Origin: Pseudomonas nitroreducens
GTDB lineage: Bacteria > Pseudomonadota > Gammaproteobacteria > Pseudomonadales > Pseudomonadaceae
Assembly: GCF_024170165.1 (NCBI RefSeq)
Contig: NZ_JALJXP010000002.1
Location: 62,001-126,000 of the forward strand
DNA length: 64,000 nt
Direction: 5' to 3'
Positions 15,359 through 24,310 of the stretch are shown here, piece by piece. Numbering within the stretch: position 1 is the stretch's first letter; every line of letters starts with the position of its first letter. The position numbers and the translations under genes were made by a program. The notes under the pieces are model-generated. The model ran no database searches. It worked only from the letters and a program-made list of their open reading frames with translations, and was not told the DNA's origin.

Positions 15359-15991
15359 TTACACCGGCCCGCCCCGGGCCACCAGCATCACGCCCAGCCC
15401 TACCAGTATCGACCCGCACACACGCGGCATCAGGCGCTGTCCGCGCCCCTTGCCCAGCGCGCCCAGCAACAGCGAGGCGAACAGCACGGCGAGCACGTCG
15501 GCGGTGGAGAACACCAGGTTGACGATCATCCCGAGGATGAAGAACTGCAGGCCCACCGGCAGGCTGGCGGCCGGGTCGACGAACTGCGGCAGGAAGGTCA
15601 GGAAGAACAGCGCCGTCTTGGGATTGAGTACCTCGACGATGATGCTGTCGCGCAGCACCTTGGGCCGTGCCTCGCCTGCGTCCTGCCCGTCGCCGAGCAG
15701 GCGGCGCCGGCCGAAGATCATCGCGCCGCCCAGCCAGATCAGGTAGGCCGCGCCGGCCAGTTTCAGCGTGAGGTACAGGTTCGGTGCATGGTGCAGCAGC
15801 GCGGCGAGGCCGGCGCTGGCGGCGAGGATGTGTGCGTAGCAACCCAGGTGAATGCCCAGTGCGGCGTGCAGGCCGGCACGGCGGCCGTGGGCGAGGGTCT
15901 GCGAGGTCATGTAGAGGATGGCCGGGCCCGGTATGCAGGCGAATGCCAGCGTCGCCACGGCGAACGAGGCCCAGTAGGCAGGCAGTGTCAT
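15359..15991 (-). CDS. LysE/RhtB family amino-acid exporter
   Basis: 210 aa with about six hydrophobic segments across its length. The family signature is complete: FACIPGPAILYMTSQTLAHG near residue 18 (the G-P-x...G-x-x-x-G pattern), AAYLIWLGGAMI near residue 81, and EVLNPKTALFFLTFLPQFVD near residue 119, where the N-P-K motif is diagnostic. It exports a hydrophobic or hydroxylated amino acid such as homoserine, threonine or leucine; the substrate cannot be read from sequence. It is convergent with ppiC and no regulator is next to it. Confidence 0.9.
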   Translation of the reverse strand: MTLPAYWASFAVATLAFACIPGPAILYMTSQTLAHGRRAGLHAALGIHLGCYAHILAASAGLAALLHHAPNLYLTLKLAGAAYLIWLGGAMIFGRRRLLGDGQDAGEARPKVLRDSIIVEVLNPKTALFFLTFLPQFVDPAASLPVGLQFFILGMIVNLVFSTADVLAVLFASLLLGALGKGRGQRLMPRVCGSILVGLGVMLVARGGPV

Positions 15992-16202
15992 GGTGTGATC
16001 CTTCCCTTGATCGGGTATCGGCCGGCGCTCATCGAGGCGGCGTCTGGTCCGTGATGGGAAAGGTTAAGCAGCGCGGGCAGCCAGGCACATACGGCAGTTG
16101 CCGTATTTTTTCCCGGCGTGCGGGAAGCTAGTCTCTGCCGGACGACTCATGCATGGGACGGGGACGCGCAGCATGCGCACGCAGGCAAGGCAGAGGTTCG
16201 AC

Positions 16203-16862
16203 TCAGGCGCTGGGCAGCCCCAGGCGCACGGCGAAGGCCGCCAGCTCCGCAGGGCTGTGCAGGTCGAGTTTGCGCATGAGGTTCTCGCGGTGCTTGCGCA
16301 CGGTCAGCGGGCTGATGCTGAAGTGCTCGGCGATTTCCCGCGCGCTGTGCCCCTGGGCGGCCAGGACGAGAATCTGTCGCTCGCGTCGGGTCAGCTCCAC
16401 GGCCGACAGCAGGCTGGAATCAACCGGGGCGCGCACCTTCGGGCTGTCCAGCAGGACGCGCAGGCTGTGCGCCAGGAAGTGCCGGCCGCCGCGCAGGGCG
16501 TCGATGGCTTCGAGCAGCTCGCCGGTATCATCGTTCTTGCTCAGGTAGCCGTGCACGCCGGCGTCGAGCACCGAGCGCACCGTGGCCGTCTCCGTGTTGG
16601 CGGTGAGAACCAGTATCTTCAGCCGGGGGTGACGCTGGCGCAGTTCGTGGATGAACTGCAGCCGGTTGAGGCCGGGCATGTTCAGGTCGAGCAGGAGCAG
16701 GTCCGCGCCCTGTTCTTCCAGCAGGGCATGCAGGCGCAGGCCGTCCCCCGCCTCACCCACCACCTGGATGCCGTCCTGGGTCGACAGCAGCAGGTGCAGG
16801 CCGTCCCGTACGATACCGTGGTCATCGGCGATGACCACCCGCAGATCGCGCTTCCCGTCCAT
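16203..16862 (-). CDS. LuxR/NarL-type response regulator
   Basis: 219 aa. The start ATG at 16862 is taken because the receiver domain begins there; the frame stays open far upstream only as antisense of the kinase gene. The receiver domain (about 8-122) has acidic pocket D13-D14, phosphorylatable D59 (LLLLDLNMPG) and K109 (YLSKND). The C-terminal LuxR helix-turn-helix (about 155-215) reads LTRRERQILVLAAQGHSAREIAEHF. It is head-to-head with the hybrid kinase gene at 16890, only 27 bp between starts, so the two form a divergent two-component pair. Targets are not deducible. Confidence 0.93.
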   Translation of the reverse strand: MDGKRDLRVVIADDHGIVRDGLHLLLSTQDGIQVVGEAGDGLRLHALLEEQGADLLLLDLNMPGLNRLQFIHELRQRHPRLKILVLTANTETATVRSVLDAGVHGYLSKNDDTGELLEAIDALRGGRHFLAHSLRVLLDSPKVRAPVDSSLLSAVELTRRERQILVLAAQGHSAREIAEHFSISPLTVRKHRENLMRKLDLHSPAELAAFAVRLGLPSA

Positions 16863-16889
16863 CTTTCGTCTCCCTGAGGCATTTCGGAT

Positions 16890-18647
16890 ATGCACAACAG
16901 CCTGCAGCAGCGCGATCTGGTCGATCTCTTGTTCCGCCAGTCCTACGCCGTGCTCTTTGCCAACCTGGTGATACCCCTGCCGGTGCTGTACATCTTCCGC
17001 AACGCCCTGTCGCCGACGACGATGGTCTTCTGGTTGGTCGCGCTCTACGCGCTCACGCTGGGGCGGATTGTCCTGGCACGCACGTACTTCCGGCAAGCCC
17101 CGGCGCACACGCGGGAAGAACAATGGCTGTGGAGCACCACGCTGCTGTCCTGGGCCAGCAGCCTGCTGTGGGGATGGCTGGGCTGGGCCGGCTTCGCCCA
17201 CGGCGATCCGCAGCTGTTCGCCTTCACCTGCATCGTGCTCACAGGCCTGGTGTGCGGTGCGGTGCCCTCGCTGTCGGCCTTTCCGCCGGCCTATATCGGC
17301 TCGCTCACCGCGATGCTGCTGCCCATGCTGGTGTGCTGCCTGAGCATTGCCGACGAACAGCACACCACCTACAGCTTCTTCATCGTCTGCCTGGCCGCGG
17401 TCAACCTGTACTACAGCCGGGTAACCTACCGCAGCCTGTGCGAGACCATCCGCCTGCGCCAGGAAAACTCCGAGCTGGTGCAGGACCTGCGCGAACAGCG
17501 CGACCGCGCCCGCGCCGCCGACCAGGCCAAGACGCGCTTCCTGGCCGCCGCCAGCCACGACCTGCGCCAGCCGATCCACGCCCTCGGACTGTTCGTCGGC
17601 GCCCTCTCCGCCCTCGCCGAACGCGGCCCGGTGGATGCCCGCCAGGCGCGTGATATCGCTTCGCGCCTGCGCGCCATGCTCGGCAACCTGAGCGACCTGC
17701 TCAACGGCCTGCTGGATATCTCGCGCCTGGACGCCGGCGTGGTGCCGGTGGCGCGCGAGCCGATCTCGCTGCACAAGCTGTTCGCCGACCTGCGCGAGGC
17801 ATTCGCCGGCACCGCCAGCGAGCACAACCTGCGCTGGCGCGTGCAGGACAGCCGGCTGTGGGTGGACAGCGACCCACTGCTGCTCAAGCGCATCCTCGAC
17901 AACCTGCTGAGCAACGCCTTCCGCTATACGCCCAACGGCAGCGTGCTGCTGGGCTGCCGCCGGCGTGGCGAGGAGCTGGAAATCCAGGTGATCGACACCG
18001 GCGTCGGCATCCACGCCAGCCAGCAGGAAGTGATCTTCGACGAGTTCGTCCAGCTGCATAACGCCGAACGCGACCGCAAGCAGGGGCTGGGGCTGGGCCT
18101 GGCTATCGTGCGCCACACCGCACGGCTGCTCGGGCATCCCCTGGTGCTGACCTCCGAGGCCGGCCGGGGCACCTGCTTCAGCCTGCGCGTGCCACTGGCC
18201 GAGACACCGTTGCAGGCTCCGCCCCTGCCGCTGCCGACGACCGCCCGCGGGCCCGGCCTGGGCATCATGGTGGTGGAGGACGAAGTCGACGTGCTGGATG
18301 CGCTGTGCAGCCTGCTGGAGGTCTGGGGTCATCGCGTCTATCCCGGCACCAGCGCCCTGCTCGCCTGCCAGCGGCATATCGAGGCCAGCCACGCTGGCCG
18401 CGCGCCCGTGGACCTGATCCTCAGCGACTATCGCCTGGGGGAAGGCCAGACCGGCGCCGATGCGGTACGCCGCATCCGCAGCTACCTGTCGCGCAATGTG
18501 CCCGCACTGATCATCACCGGCGACACCTCCCCCGAGCGCCTGCGCGAGGCCTCCGCCAGCGGCAGCCAGCTGCTGCACAAACCGCTGGACACCGACCAGC
18601 TGCGCGCCGCCATCGCCAGCAGTCAGGATGTGACCAGCACTGTCTGA
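16890..18647 (+). CDS. Hybrid sensor histidine kinase with C-terminal receiver
   Basis: 585 aa. Six to seven transmembrane segments fill residues about 15-190 with little periplasmic sequence, so sensing is probably in or at the membrane. A short coiled coil leads to the HisKA domain with H223 (ASHDLRQPIHALGL, the DLRQP subtype), then an HATPase with N-box NLLSNAFRYTPNG, G1 DTGVGI and G2 GLGLGLAIVRH. Residues about 455-575 form a receiver domain (MVVEDEVDVLDAL, phospho-acceptor D513 in LILSDYRLG). No Hpt domain is present, so the receiver may tune autokinase activity or compete for phosphate with the divergent LuxR-type regulator. Confidence 0.93.
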   Translation: MHNSLQQRDLVDLLFRQSYAVLFANLVIPLPVLYIFRNALSPTTMVFWLVALYALTLGRIVLARTYFRQAPAHTREEQWLWSTTLLSWASSLLWGWLGWAGFAHGDPQLFAFTCIVLTGLVCGAVPSLSAFPPAYIGSLTAMLLPMLVCCLSIADEQHTTYSFFIVCLAAVNLYYSRVTYRSLCETIRLRQENSELVQDLREQRDRARAADQAKTRFLAAASHDLRQPIHALGLFVGALSALAERGPVDARQARDIASRLRAMLGNLSDLLNGLLDISRLDAGVVPVAREPISLHKLFADLREAFAGTASEHNLRWRVQDSRLWVDSDPLLLKRILDNLLSNAFRYTPNGSVLLGCRRRGEELEIQVIDTGVGIHASQQEVIFDEFVQLHNAERDRKQGLGLGLAIVRHTARLLGHPLVLTSEAGRGTCFSLRVPLAETPLQAPPLPLPTTARGPGLGIMVVEDEVDVLDALCSLLEVWGHRVYPGTSALLACQRHIEASHAGRAPVDLILSDYRLGEGQTGADAVRRIRSYLSRNVPALIITGDTSPERLREASASGSQLLHKPLDTDQLRAAIASSQDVTSTV

Positions 18648-18784
18648 AAACTGGCGTCAGGCCTTTAACCACGCGGCATACGCCGTTACACACGGGGGCT
18701 AAAGTCACGGCCGGATCAGCCGATGCAGTAGATGAAGTCATCCGGCATCAGCCTGGGTGCACCACCACTTGAGAATGCCCACGA

Positions 18785-20101
18785 ATGTTCAATTCGCGTT
18801 TGAAACAGGAACTGGCCGCCCTGCGTGAAGAGCTCGACTCGGTCAACGAGGTCCGCGCCAGCCTCGACCAGGAAATGCTGGTTCTCTTCCTCGATCCCCG
18901 TGGGCGCATCGAATCGGTGAACGCCAACTTCGAGAAGGAGATGCTCCATCGCGGCGACCAGCTCATCGGCCGTCCGCTGCTGGACCTGATCCCCGATCAC
19001 GTGCGTGGGCTCGATTTTCACCTGCGGGTCAAGCACGCCATCGAGCGCGGCGAACACCTGGCCGGGGTGATCCGTCTGCTGCGTGGCGATGGCGAAGAGG
19101 CCTGGCTGCGCTCGATCCTGCAGCCGATGCACGACAGCAACGGCGTGGTCCGGCACTTCTCGATCCACGCCAGCGACCTGACCCGCACCATCGAGAACTC
19201 CCGCGAGCACGAGAACCTGATCGAGGCGCTGCAACGCTCCACCGCGGTGATCGAATTCAACCTGCAGGGCGAAGTGCTCGCCGCCAACGACCGCTTCCTC
19301 AACGCCATGGGCTACAGCCTGACGCAGATCCAGGGCAAGCATCACCGGATGTTCTGCGAGCCCGGCGAATACAACTCGTCGAACTACGACGCCTTCTGGG
19401 CCAAGCTGCGCCGCGGCGAGTTCGTCACCGGCCGCTTCAAGCGCCTCGACAGCCGCGGCCACGAAGTCTGGCTGGAGGCCTCCTACAACCCGATCATCGA
19501 CGCCCACGACCGCCTCTACAAAGTGGTGAAGTTCGCCACCGTGATCACCGAGCAGGTGCACCGCGAGAACGCCGTCGCGCAGGCGGCGACCATCGCCTTC
19601 GACACCTCGCAGACCACCGACGACAGCGCCACCAAAGGCGCCGCCGTGGTGCAGCAGACCGTGGATGTGATGCGCGAGCTGGCGGAGCGCATGCAGGAGG
19701 CCGCCCAGGGCATCGAGGCGCTGGACCGCCAGTCCCAGGCCATCGGCGCGCTGGTGCAGAGCATCCGCAGCATCGCCGACCAGACCAACCTGCTGGCGCT
19801 CAACGCCGCCATCGAGGCGGCCCGCGCGGGCGACCAGGGGCGCGGCTTCGCGGTGGTCGCCGACGAGGTACGCCAGCTCGCCTCGCGCACCAGCGCCGCC
19901 ACCGAGGAAATCACCCGCGTGGTGGAACAGAACCAGCACCTGGCCGGCCAGGCCGTGGCCATGATCGACCGCGGCAAGCAGCAGGCCGAGCTGGGCCTGG
20001 AGCTTTCCGGCCAGGCCGGCACGGTGATCATCGAGATCCAGGACAGCGCCCAGCGCGTGGTCAACGCCGTGGGCCAGTTCGCCAACCAGCTGTCGACCTG
20101 A
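18785..20101 (+). CDS. Soluble PAS-PAS methyl-accepting chemotaxis protein (BdlA-like)
   Basis: 438 aa with no transmembrane segment or signal peptide, so a cytosolic receptor. A short N-terminal coiled coil ([20 protein letters not shown]) is followed by PAS1 (about 25-135, [21 protein letters not shown]), PAS2 (about 145-250, [24 protein letters not shown] with [10 protein letters not shown]) and an MCP signalling domain (about 265-438) with hairpin tip [20 protein letters not shown]. This is the layout of P. aeruginosa BdlA, the biofilm dispersion regulator, and of energy-taxis receptors of similar size. The GKHH...F-C motif of PAS2 is shared with that group. Equivalence to BdlA is inference; several paralogues usually exist. 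Confidence 0.88.
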   Translation: MFNSRLKQELAALREELDSVNEVRASLDQEMLVLFLDPRGRIESVNANFEKEMLHRGDQLIGRPLLDLIPDHVRGLDFHLRVKHAIERGEHLAGVIRLLRGDGEEAWLRSILQPMHDSNGVVRHFSIHASDLTRTIENSREHENLIEALQRSTAVIEFNLQGEVLAANDRFLNAMGYSLTQIQGKHHRMFCEPGEYNSSNYDAFWAKLRRGEFVTGRFKRLDSRGHEVWLEASYNPIIDAHDRLYKVVKFATVITEQVHRENAVAQAATIAFDTSQTTDDSATKGAAVVQQTVDVMRELAERMQEAAQGIEALDRQSQAIGALVQSIRSIADQTNLLALNAAIEAARAGDQGRGFAVVADEVRQLASRTSAATEEITRVVEQNQHLAGQAVAMIDRGKQQAELGLELSGQAGTVIIEIQDSAQRVVNAVGQFANQLST

Positions 20102-20215
20102 GGCGCTTCCCTGCGGCACGTCAACACGGCGTGCCGCAGCCTCCCCTAGGCTCCCGTCCGGCATTGCAGCTAGGCTCAATGCAGATGCGCACCCTCGCCA
20201 TCGAAGGACGATCCC

Positions 20216-21331
20216 ATGAGCAGCACTCCCCTCCCCGACGTCATCCAGTACCTGCGCCTGCTACCCGAGCGTGGCGGCTCGGACATGTTCTTCAGTGTCG
20301 GCGCGCCGCCGCACCTGAAGGCCGAAGGCCACAGCCAGCCGGCGGATGACCGGGTACTGCAGAACGGCGAAGTGAAGACCCTGGCCTGGCAACTGATGTC
20401 GCCGGCACAGGCGCAGGATTTCGAGCGCGACCTGGAGATGAACCTGGCGCTGAGCGTGCCGGACGTCGGGCGCTTTCGCGCGAACATCTACTTCCAGCGC
20501 GGCGAAGTGGCCATGGTGGTACGCCTGATCAAGCAGGTGATCCCCGACGTCACCTCCCTCGGCCTGCCGTCGATCCTCGACAAGCTGGCCATGCAGGATC
20601 GCGGGCTGATCCTGGTGATCGGCGCGGCCGGCGCGGGCAAGTCGACGACCCTGGCGAGCATGCTGGACTTCCGCAACCGCCATCGCTCCGGGCACATCGT
20701 CTGCATCGAGGACCCCATCGAGTTCCTCCACACGCACAAGAAGTCGATCATCGACCAGCGCGAGGTCGGCCTGGACACCCACAGCTACGAGGACGCCCTG
20801 CGCAACGTGCTGCGCGAGGCGCCGGACGTGATCATGCTCGGCGAGATCCGCGACGCCGCCACCATGCAGCACGCGCTGCACTACGCCGAGACCGGTCACC
20901 TGTGCGTCGCCACCCTGCACGGCACCAGTTGCCGCCACGCCATCGAGCGCATCACCCGCTTCTTCCCCGACGAGGCGCGTCCGCAGGTGCTGGCCGACCT
21001 GTCGCAGAACATCCTCGCGCTGGTCGGCCAGCGCCTGGTGCCCGGCAGCCACCAGCGCCGCGCGGTGGCGGTGGAGCTGGTACTGGGCACGCCGCACATC
21101 CGCGGCATCATCCAGCGCGACGAGTTGCCTGAGCTCAAGGGCGCGGTGGAGCGTGCGCTGGAAAGTGGCATGCAGAGCTTCGACCAGAGCCTCTACAAGC
21201 TGCTGGAGGAAGGCCGCGTGAGCGTGAGCGATGCGCTGAAGTTCGCCGACTCGCGCACCGACCTGGCGCTGAAGATCAAGCTGGAGCGTGGGATGGACGA
21301 CGACAGCGTGGGGCCGGTGTTCGGCAGTTGA
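20216..21331 (+). CDS. pilU: PilT/PilU-family type IV pilus retraction ATPase
   Basis: 371 aa. An N-terminal PAS-like domain precedes a RecA-like ATPase core. Walker A is GAAGAGKST (residues 136-144), a variant of the usual GPTGSGKST. The Asp box reads IEDPIEFLH, the Walker B region IMLGEIRD (206-213) and the His box TGHLCVATLHGTS. The long C-terminal arm after about residue 300 (ESGMQSFDQSLYKLLEEGRV) favours PilU over PilT. It is not next to pilT or other pil genes, whereas the standard pilU forms a pair with pilT, so this is probably an additional paralogue. The gene symbol denotes family resemblance only. Confidence 0.85.
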   Translation: MSSTPLPDVIQYLRLLPERGGSDMFFSVGAPPHLKAEGHSQPADDRVLQNGEVKTLAWQLMSPAQAQDFERDLEMNLALSVPDVGRFRANIYFQRGEVAMVVRLIKQVIPDVTSLGLPSILDKLAMQDRGLILVIGAAGAGKSTTLASMLDFRNRHRSGHIVCIEDPIEFLHTHKKSIIDQREVGLDTHSYEDALRNVLREAPDVIMLGEIRDAATMQHALHYAETGHLCVATLHGTSCRHAIERITRFFPDEARPQVLADLSQNILALVGQRLVPGSHQRRAVAVELVLGTPHIRGIIQRDELPELKGAVERALESGMQSFDQSLYKLLEEGRVSVSDALKFADSRTDLALKIKLERGMDDDSVGPVFGS

Positions 21332-21349
21332 GTTGACCCGGCTGCTTTT

Positions 21350-21416
21350 CGTAGGAGCGTGGACCTTGTAGGAGCGGGCCATGCCCGCGATCAGCGCCCG
21401 CAGGGCGCTCCTACAG
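21350..21416. repeat. Cluster of REP units between pilU-like and SGNH genes
   Basis: A partial unit GTAGGAGCGTGG is followed by a full REP (TGTAGGAGCGGGCCATGCCC) and a third unit GCGCCCGCAGGGCGCTCCTA. They fill the gap between the convergent genes and probably replace a terminator. Confidence 0.8.
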
Positions 21417-22655
21417 GATGCCCTTGAGCAACGCATCGATCTCCACACTCTCGGCCATCGCCCGGTTCCCCGCATCGCCGGGGTGCAGGTGGTCGCCGCT
21501 GTCGTAGGCTGGCAGCAGGCGTAGCGGGTGCGCGGGATCGCGCAGGTGCGCATCCAGGTCGAGCACCGCATCGAACTCGCCGCTGTCGCGAATCCACTGG
21601 TTCACCCGCTGGCGCAGCGCCTCCTTGTTGGCGGCGTGGTAGTTCTCGATGGGTGAACCGCTGAGCGCGCGCTCGAACGGCAGGAGGGTCGTGCCGACGA
21701 TGCGCACGCCACGCACATGGGCCTGGGCGATCAGCTGGCGGTAACCGGCGACCAGGTCCTCGTACTGCACCAGCGGGTTGTTCGGCGCGAAGGTGCTGCC
21801 GGGCCAGGAGATGTCGTTGATGCCCAGCAGTACGATGGCTGCCTTTACGCCCGGCTTGCCCAGCACGTCGCGCTGGAAACGCACCAGGGCACTCTGTCCC
21901 ATGCCGTCGGAGAGCAGGCGCGCGCCGGAGATGCCGGCATTGATCACGCCCACGTCATGCGCCGCCAGCCGCTGCGCCAGCACGTCCGGCCAGCGCTGGT
22001 TGCCGTCCAGGCTGGCGCCGCGGCCATCGGTGATGGAGTCACCGAGCACCGCCACCACCGGGCGCGCTTCGGAACTCTCCACAAACACGTCGGCGAGGAA
22101 CAACCGCGCCTCCATCTTGCCGTCCGCCGGCAGGCGCGCGGCGTCGAGCTGCTCGCCCGGGCCACCGTATACGCGCTGCTTGCCGTCCCAATGGAAGCTT
22201 TCGATGGCAGTGGGCTGCGGCAGATAGATCGACACAGCCAGTTCGCCCAGCGCCGGAACGGCGAGGTCCAGCGGATCACTGAGCAACTCGGCGCCTGGTG
22301 CGATGTAAGCCGTGGGCTGACCGGCGAAGGTCAGGCGCCGGCCCGGACCACCAAGTCGCCCGTCCGCCGCCGCGAGCGCCACGGCCGCGCCGCCTATGGC
22401 CACCGGTTGGCTGCCATAGGCGTTGGACAGGGCTATGCGGATACGCTGCCCGCCCAGGCTGACCTTCACACTCTGCCGCAGCGTGTGGTTGCCGATCACC
22501 GTCGGCACCCCCAGCGGCAAGGGTACTTCCTTGCCCCAGACGCGCTGCGGGCTGGCGCTCCAGGTCGCCTGCCAGTGTCCTTCTTCAGCCTGCGCCAAGG
22601 GCAGGGCCAACGGTATGGCCAGGGCGATCAGGGCGGTGAGCAGCAGTCGTTTCAT
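21411..22655 (-). CDS. Secreted SGNH/GDSL-family esterase
   Basis: 414 aa from the ATG at 22655, chosen over the ATG at 22670 because GAGGAA precedes it. A signal peptide RLLLTALIALAIPLALPLAQA is followed by about 170 residues of beta-rich N-terminal domain and then an SGNH hydrolase domain. Block I is VAVLGDSITDGRG (nucleophile Ser, about residue 208), block II has Gly in INAGISGARLL, block III has Asn in LLGINDISWPG, and block V reads DHLHPGDAGN with the catalytic Asp and His. This matches family SGNH esterases near rhamnogalacturonan acetylesterase or GDSL lipases acting on plant or bacterial glycans. The substrate is unknown. It is divergent from the LysR gene at 22762, its possible regulator. 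Confidence 0.9.
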   Translation of the reverse strand: MKRLLLTALIALAIPLALPLAQAEEGHWQATWSASPQRVWGKEVPLPLGVPTVIGNHTLRQSVKVSLGGQRIRIALSNAYGSQPVAIGGAAVALAAADGRLGGPGRRLTFAGQPTAYIAPGAELLSDPLDLAVPALGELAVSIYLPQPTAIESFHWDGKQRVYGGPGEQLDAARLPADGKMEARLFLADVFVESSEARPVVAVLGDSITDGRGASLDGNQRWPDVLAQRLAAHDVGVINAGISGARLLSDGMGQSALVRFQRDVLGKPGVKAAIVLLGINDISWPGSTFAPNNPLVQYEDLVAGYRQLIAQAHVRGVRIVGTTLLPFERALSGSPIENYHAANKEALRQRVNQWIRDSGEFDAVLDLDAHLRDPAHPLRLLPAYDSGDHLHPGDAGNRAMAESVEIDALLKGIL

Positions 22656-22761
22656 GGTATTCCTCGACAACGTTGATGGAGATGACCATAGGCTCGGCCA
22701 TTCCCAATCACGGCGGTAGACGGCATATTTGCAGACCCGTCATTCGATTAACGAATAGGAC

Positions 22762-23670
22762 ATGGATACCCTCAAGGCGTTGCACTGTTTCGTCCGCGCC
22801 GTGGAACTGGGCAGTCTTTCCGCCGTGGCCCGCGAGTCCGGCAGCAGCCAGCCGACGGTGAGCAAGACCATGGCAGCGCTGGAACGCCAGGTTGGCGCGC
22901 AGTTGCTGATCCGCAGCACCACCCGCGTGCAGCCCACCGAGCAGGGCCGGAGCTTCTACGAGCATGCGCGGCAGACGCTGGAAAGCTATGCCGAGGGCGT
23001 CAGCGAGGCCCGTGGCGAGACCGAGCAGGTGCGCGGCCGCCTGCGGGTCAGCGCGCCGGTGAGTCTGGGCGTGCTGCGGCTGAATGCGCTGCTGCTGGAG
23101 TTCATGCAGTTGCACCCGGAGGTCGAGGTGGAACTGCTGCTCAACGACCGCTTCGTCGACCTCACCGCAGAAGGCATCGACCTCGCCCTGCGCCTGGGCG
23201 GCGAACTGCCGGAACAACTGATCGCCCGTCCGCTGGCGCGCTCGCGGCGCTATCTGGTGGCCGCCCCGGCATGGCTCGCCCGGCAGCCCGGCCTGCACTC
23301 GCCCGAGGACCTGCCGCTGGCCGACTACCTGCGTTTCGCCTGGCTCGACGCCGGCCAGAACCTGCTGCTGCGCCACGTCGACGGGCGCGAACTGAACCTC
23401 GCCACACGCAGCCGCTACACGGTGAACAGCTCCCTGGCGATCCGCGAGAGCTACTGCCTGGCTGCCGGTTTCGGTCTCACGCCGGCCTGGCTGGTGGCCG
23501 ACCTGCTGGCCGACGGCAGCCTGCAACGCATTCTCCCGCACTGGCACGGGCCTACCCAGGAGGCCAGTCTGCTGTATCCTTCGCGGCTTTTTCTGCCGGC
23601 CCGGACCCGCGCGCTGATCGATTTCCTCATCGAGCGCCTGCCGCGCCTGCCCGGTTTCGAGGCTCTCTGA
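22762..23670 (+). CDS. LysR-type transcriptional regulator
   Basis: 302 aa, CrgA/DmlR-type. The DNA-binding domain (about 1-60) reads TLKALHCFVRAVELGSLSAV, then QPTVSKTMAALERQVGAQLL and TEQGRSFYEHA. The effector domain includes RGRLRVSAPVSLGVLRL, FVDLTAEGIDLALRLGGEL and the redox-type AAGFGLTPAWLVADLL. It is head-to-head with the secreted SGNH esterase gene with 106 bp between starts, the classical layout for a LysR regulator and its target. The effector is not predictable. Confidence 0.9.
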   Translation: MDTLKALHCFVRAVELGSLSAVARESGSSQPTVSKTMAALERQVGAQLLIRSTTRVQPTEQGRSFYEHARQTLESYAEGVSEARGETEQVRGRLRVSAPVSLGVLRLNALLLEFMQLHPEVEVELLLNDRFVDLTAEGIDLALRLGGELPEQLIARPLARSRRYLVAAPAWLARQPGLHSPEDLPLADYLRFAWLDAGQNLLLRHVDGRELNLATRSRYTVNSSLAIRESYCLAAGFGLTPAWLVADLLADGSLQRILPHWHGPTQEASLLYPSRLFLPARTRALIDFLIERLPRLPGFEAL

Positions 23671-23758
23671 CGGGCAGCGGCTATGCTTTTCGGCATTGAG
23701 CAGAACCGCCGCGCCCACCGACCGGTCGAACCCTGATATCCGCCCCCGAGGGACTTGC

Positions 23759-24310
23759 ATGGGCAAGCAACACACACCTTATCTGCTGGCCACCCTGGCG
23801 CTGCCGCTACTGCTGGCCGGCTGCTCGACGAGCGCCAGCAACCCCTGCGACGAGCCGCTGAGCGGCGAGGCCTGCCGCCAGGAGCGCCTGCTCTACCAGA
23901 ACGACATGCTGCAGGCGAAGCTGCTGATCGCCAGCGGCGACCTGGCCAACTACGAGCTGGCCGAAGCTCTGCTCGCCCGCTCCCTGGAAAAGGACGTGCG
24001 CGGCGAGGCGAGCTTCTACATGGCGCTGCTGAAGATCAAGGAAGGCCCGCAGGTGGACGAGGTGCTGCCACTGCTGGAGAAGGCCGCCGACGCCGGCCAG
24101 CCCTATGCCGTGGCGCTGCTCTACAAGATCTGGTCCGAACCCTTCCTGGTGGAGCAGGCCGACCCGGCGAAAGCCCGGCAGTATCTTGAGGACTACGGCA
24201 ACCTGGACGTCGCCAGGAGCGGCTACCCGTCGTTCGAGAAAGCCACCGCGCTGGTCAACTCGCTGCTCAGCGAACCGCCCGCCGTCGCCGACCAGCCGGC
24301 TCAGCCCTAG
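23759..24310 (+). CDS. Lipoprotein with helical-repeat character
   Basis: 183 aa from the ATG at 23759, which gives a clean lipoprotein signal: LLATLALPLLLAGC with acylated Cys22. Mature residues Ser-Thr at +2/+3 favour the outer membrane. The rest is helical, with a Sel1/TPR-like pattern (AEALLARSLEKDVRGEASFYMALLKI, then LPLLEKAADAGQPYAVALLY), although no complete Sel1 consensus is visible. Two more cysteines near the N-terminus (NPCDEPLSGEACRQE) may form a disulfide. No function is known. Its stop codon TAG overlaps the stop of the convergent YihY gene in a shared CTAG. Confidence 0.82.
   Translation: MGKQHTPYLLATLALPLLLAGCSTSASNPCDEPLSGEACRQERLLYQNDMLQAKLLIASGDLANYELAEALLARSLEKDVRGEASFYMALLKIKEGPQVDEVLPLLEKAADAGQPYAVALLYKIWSEPFLVEQADPAKARQYLEDYGNLDVARSGYPSFEKATALVNSLLSEPPAVADQPAQP

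Noticed and set aside
16863-18578. Long leftward open frame upstream of the LuxR-type regulator
   Set aside because: It would add 572 residues to the response regulator but is antisense to the kinase gene, of low-complexity composition, and the receiver domain begins exactly at the ATG at 16862.
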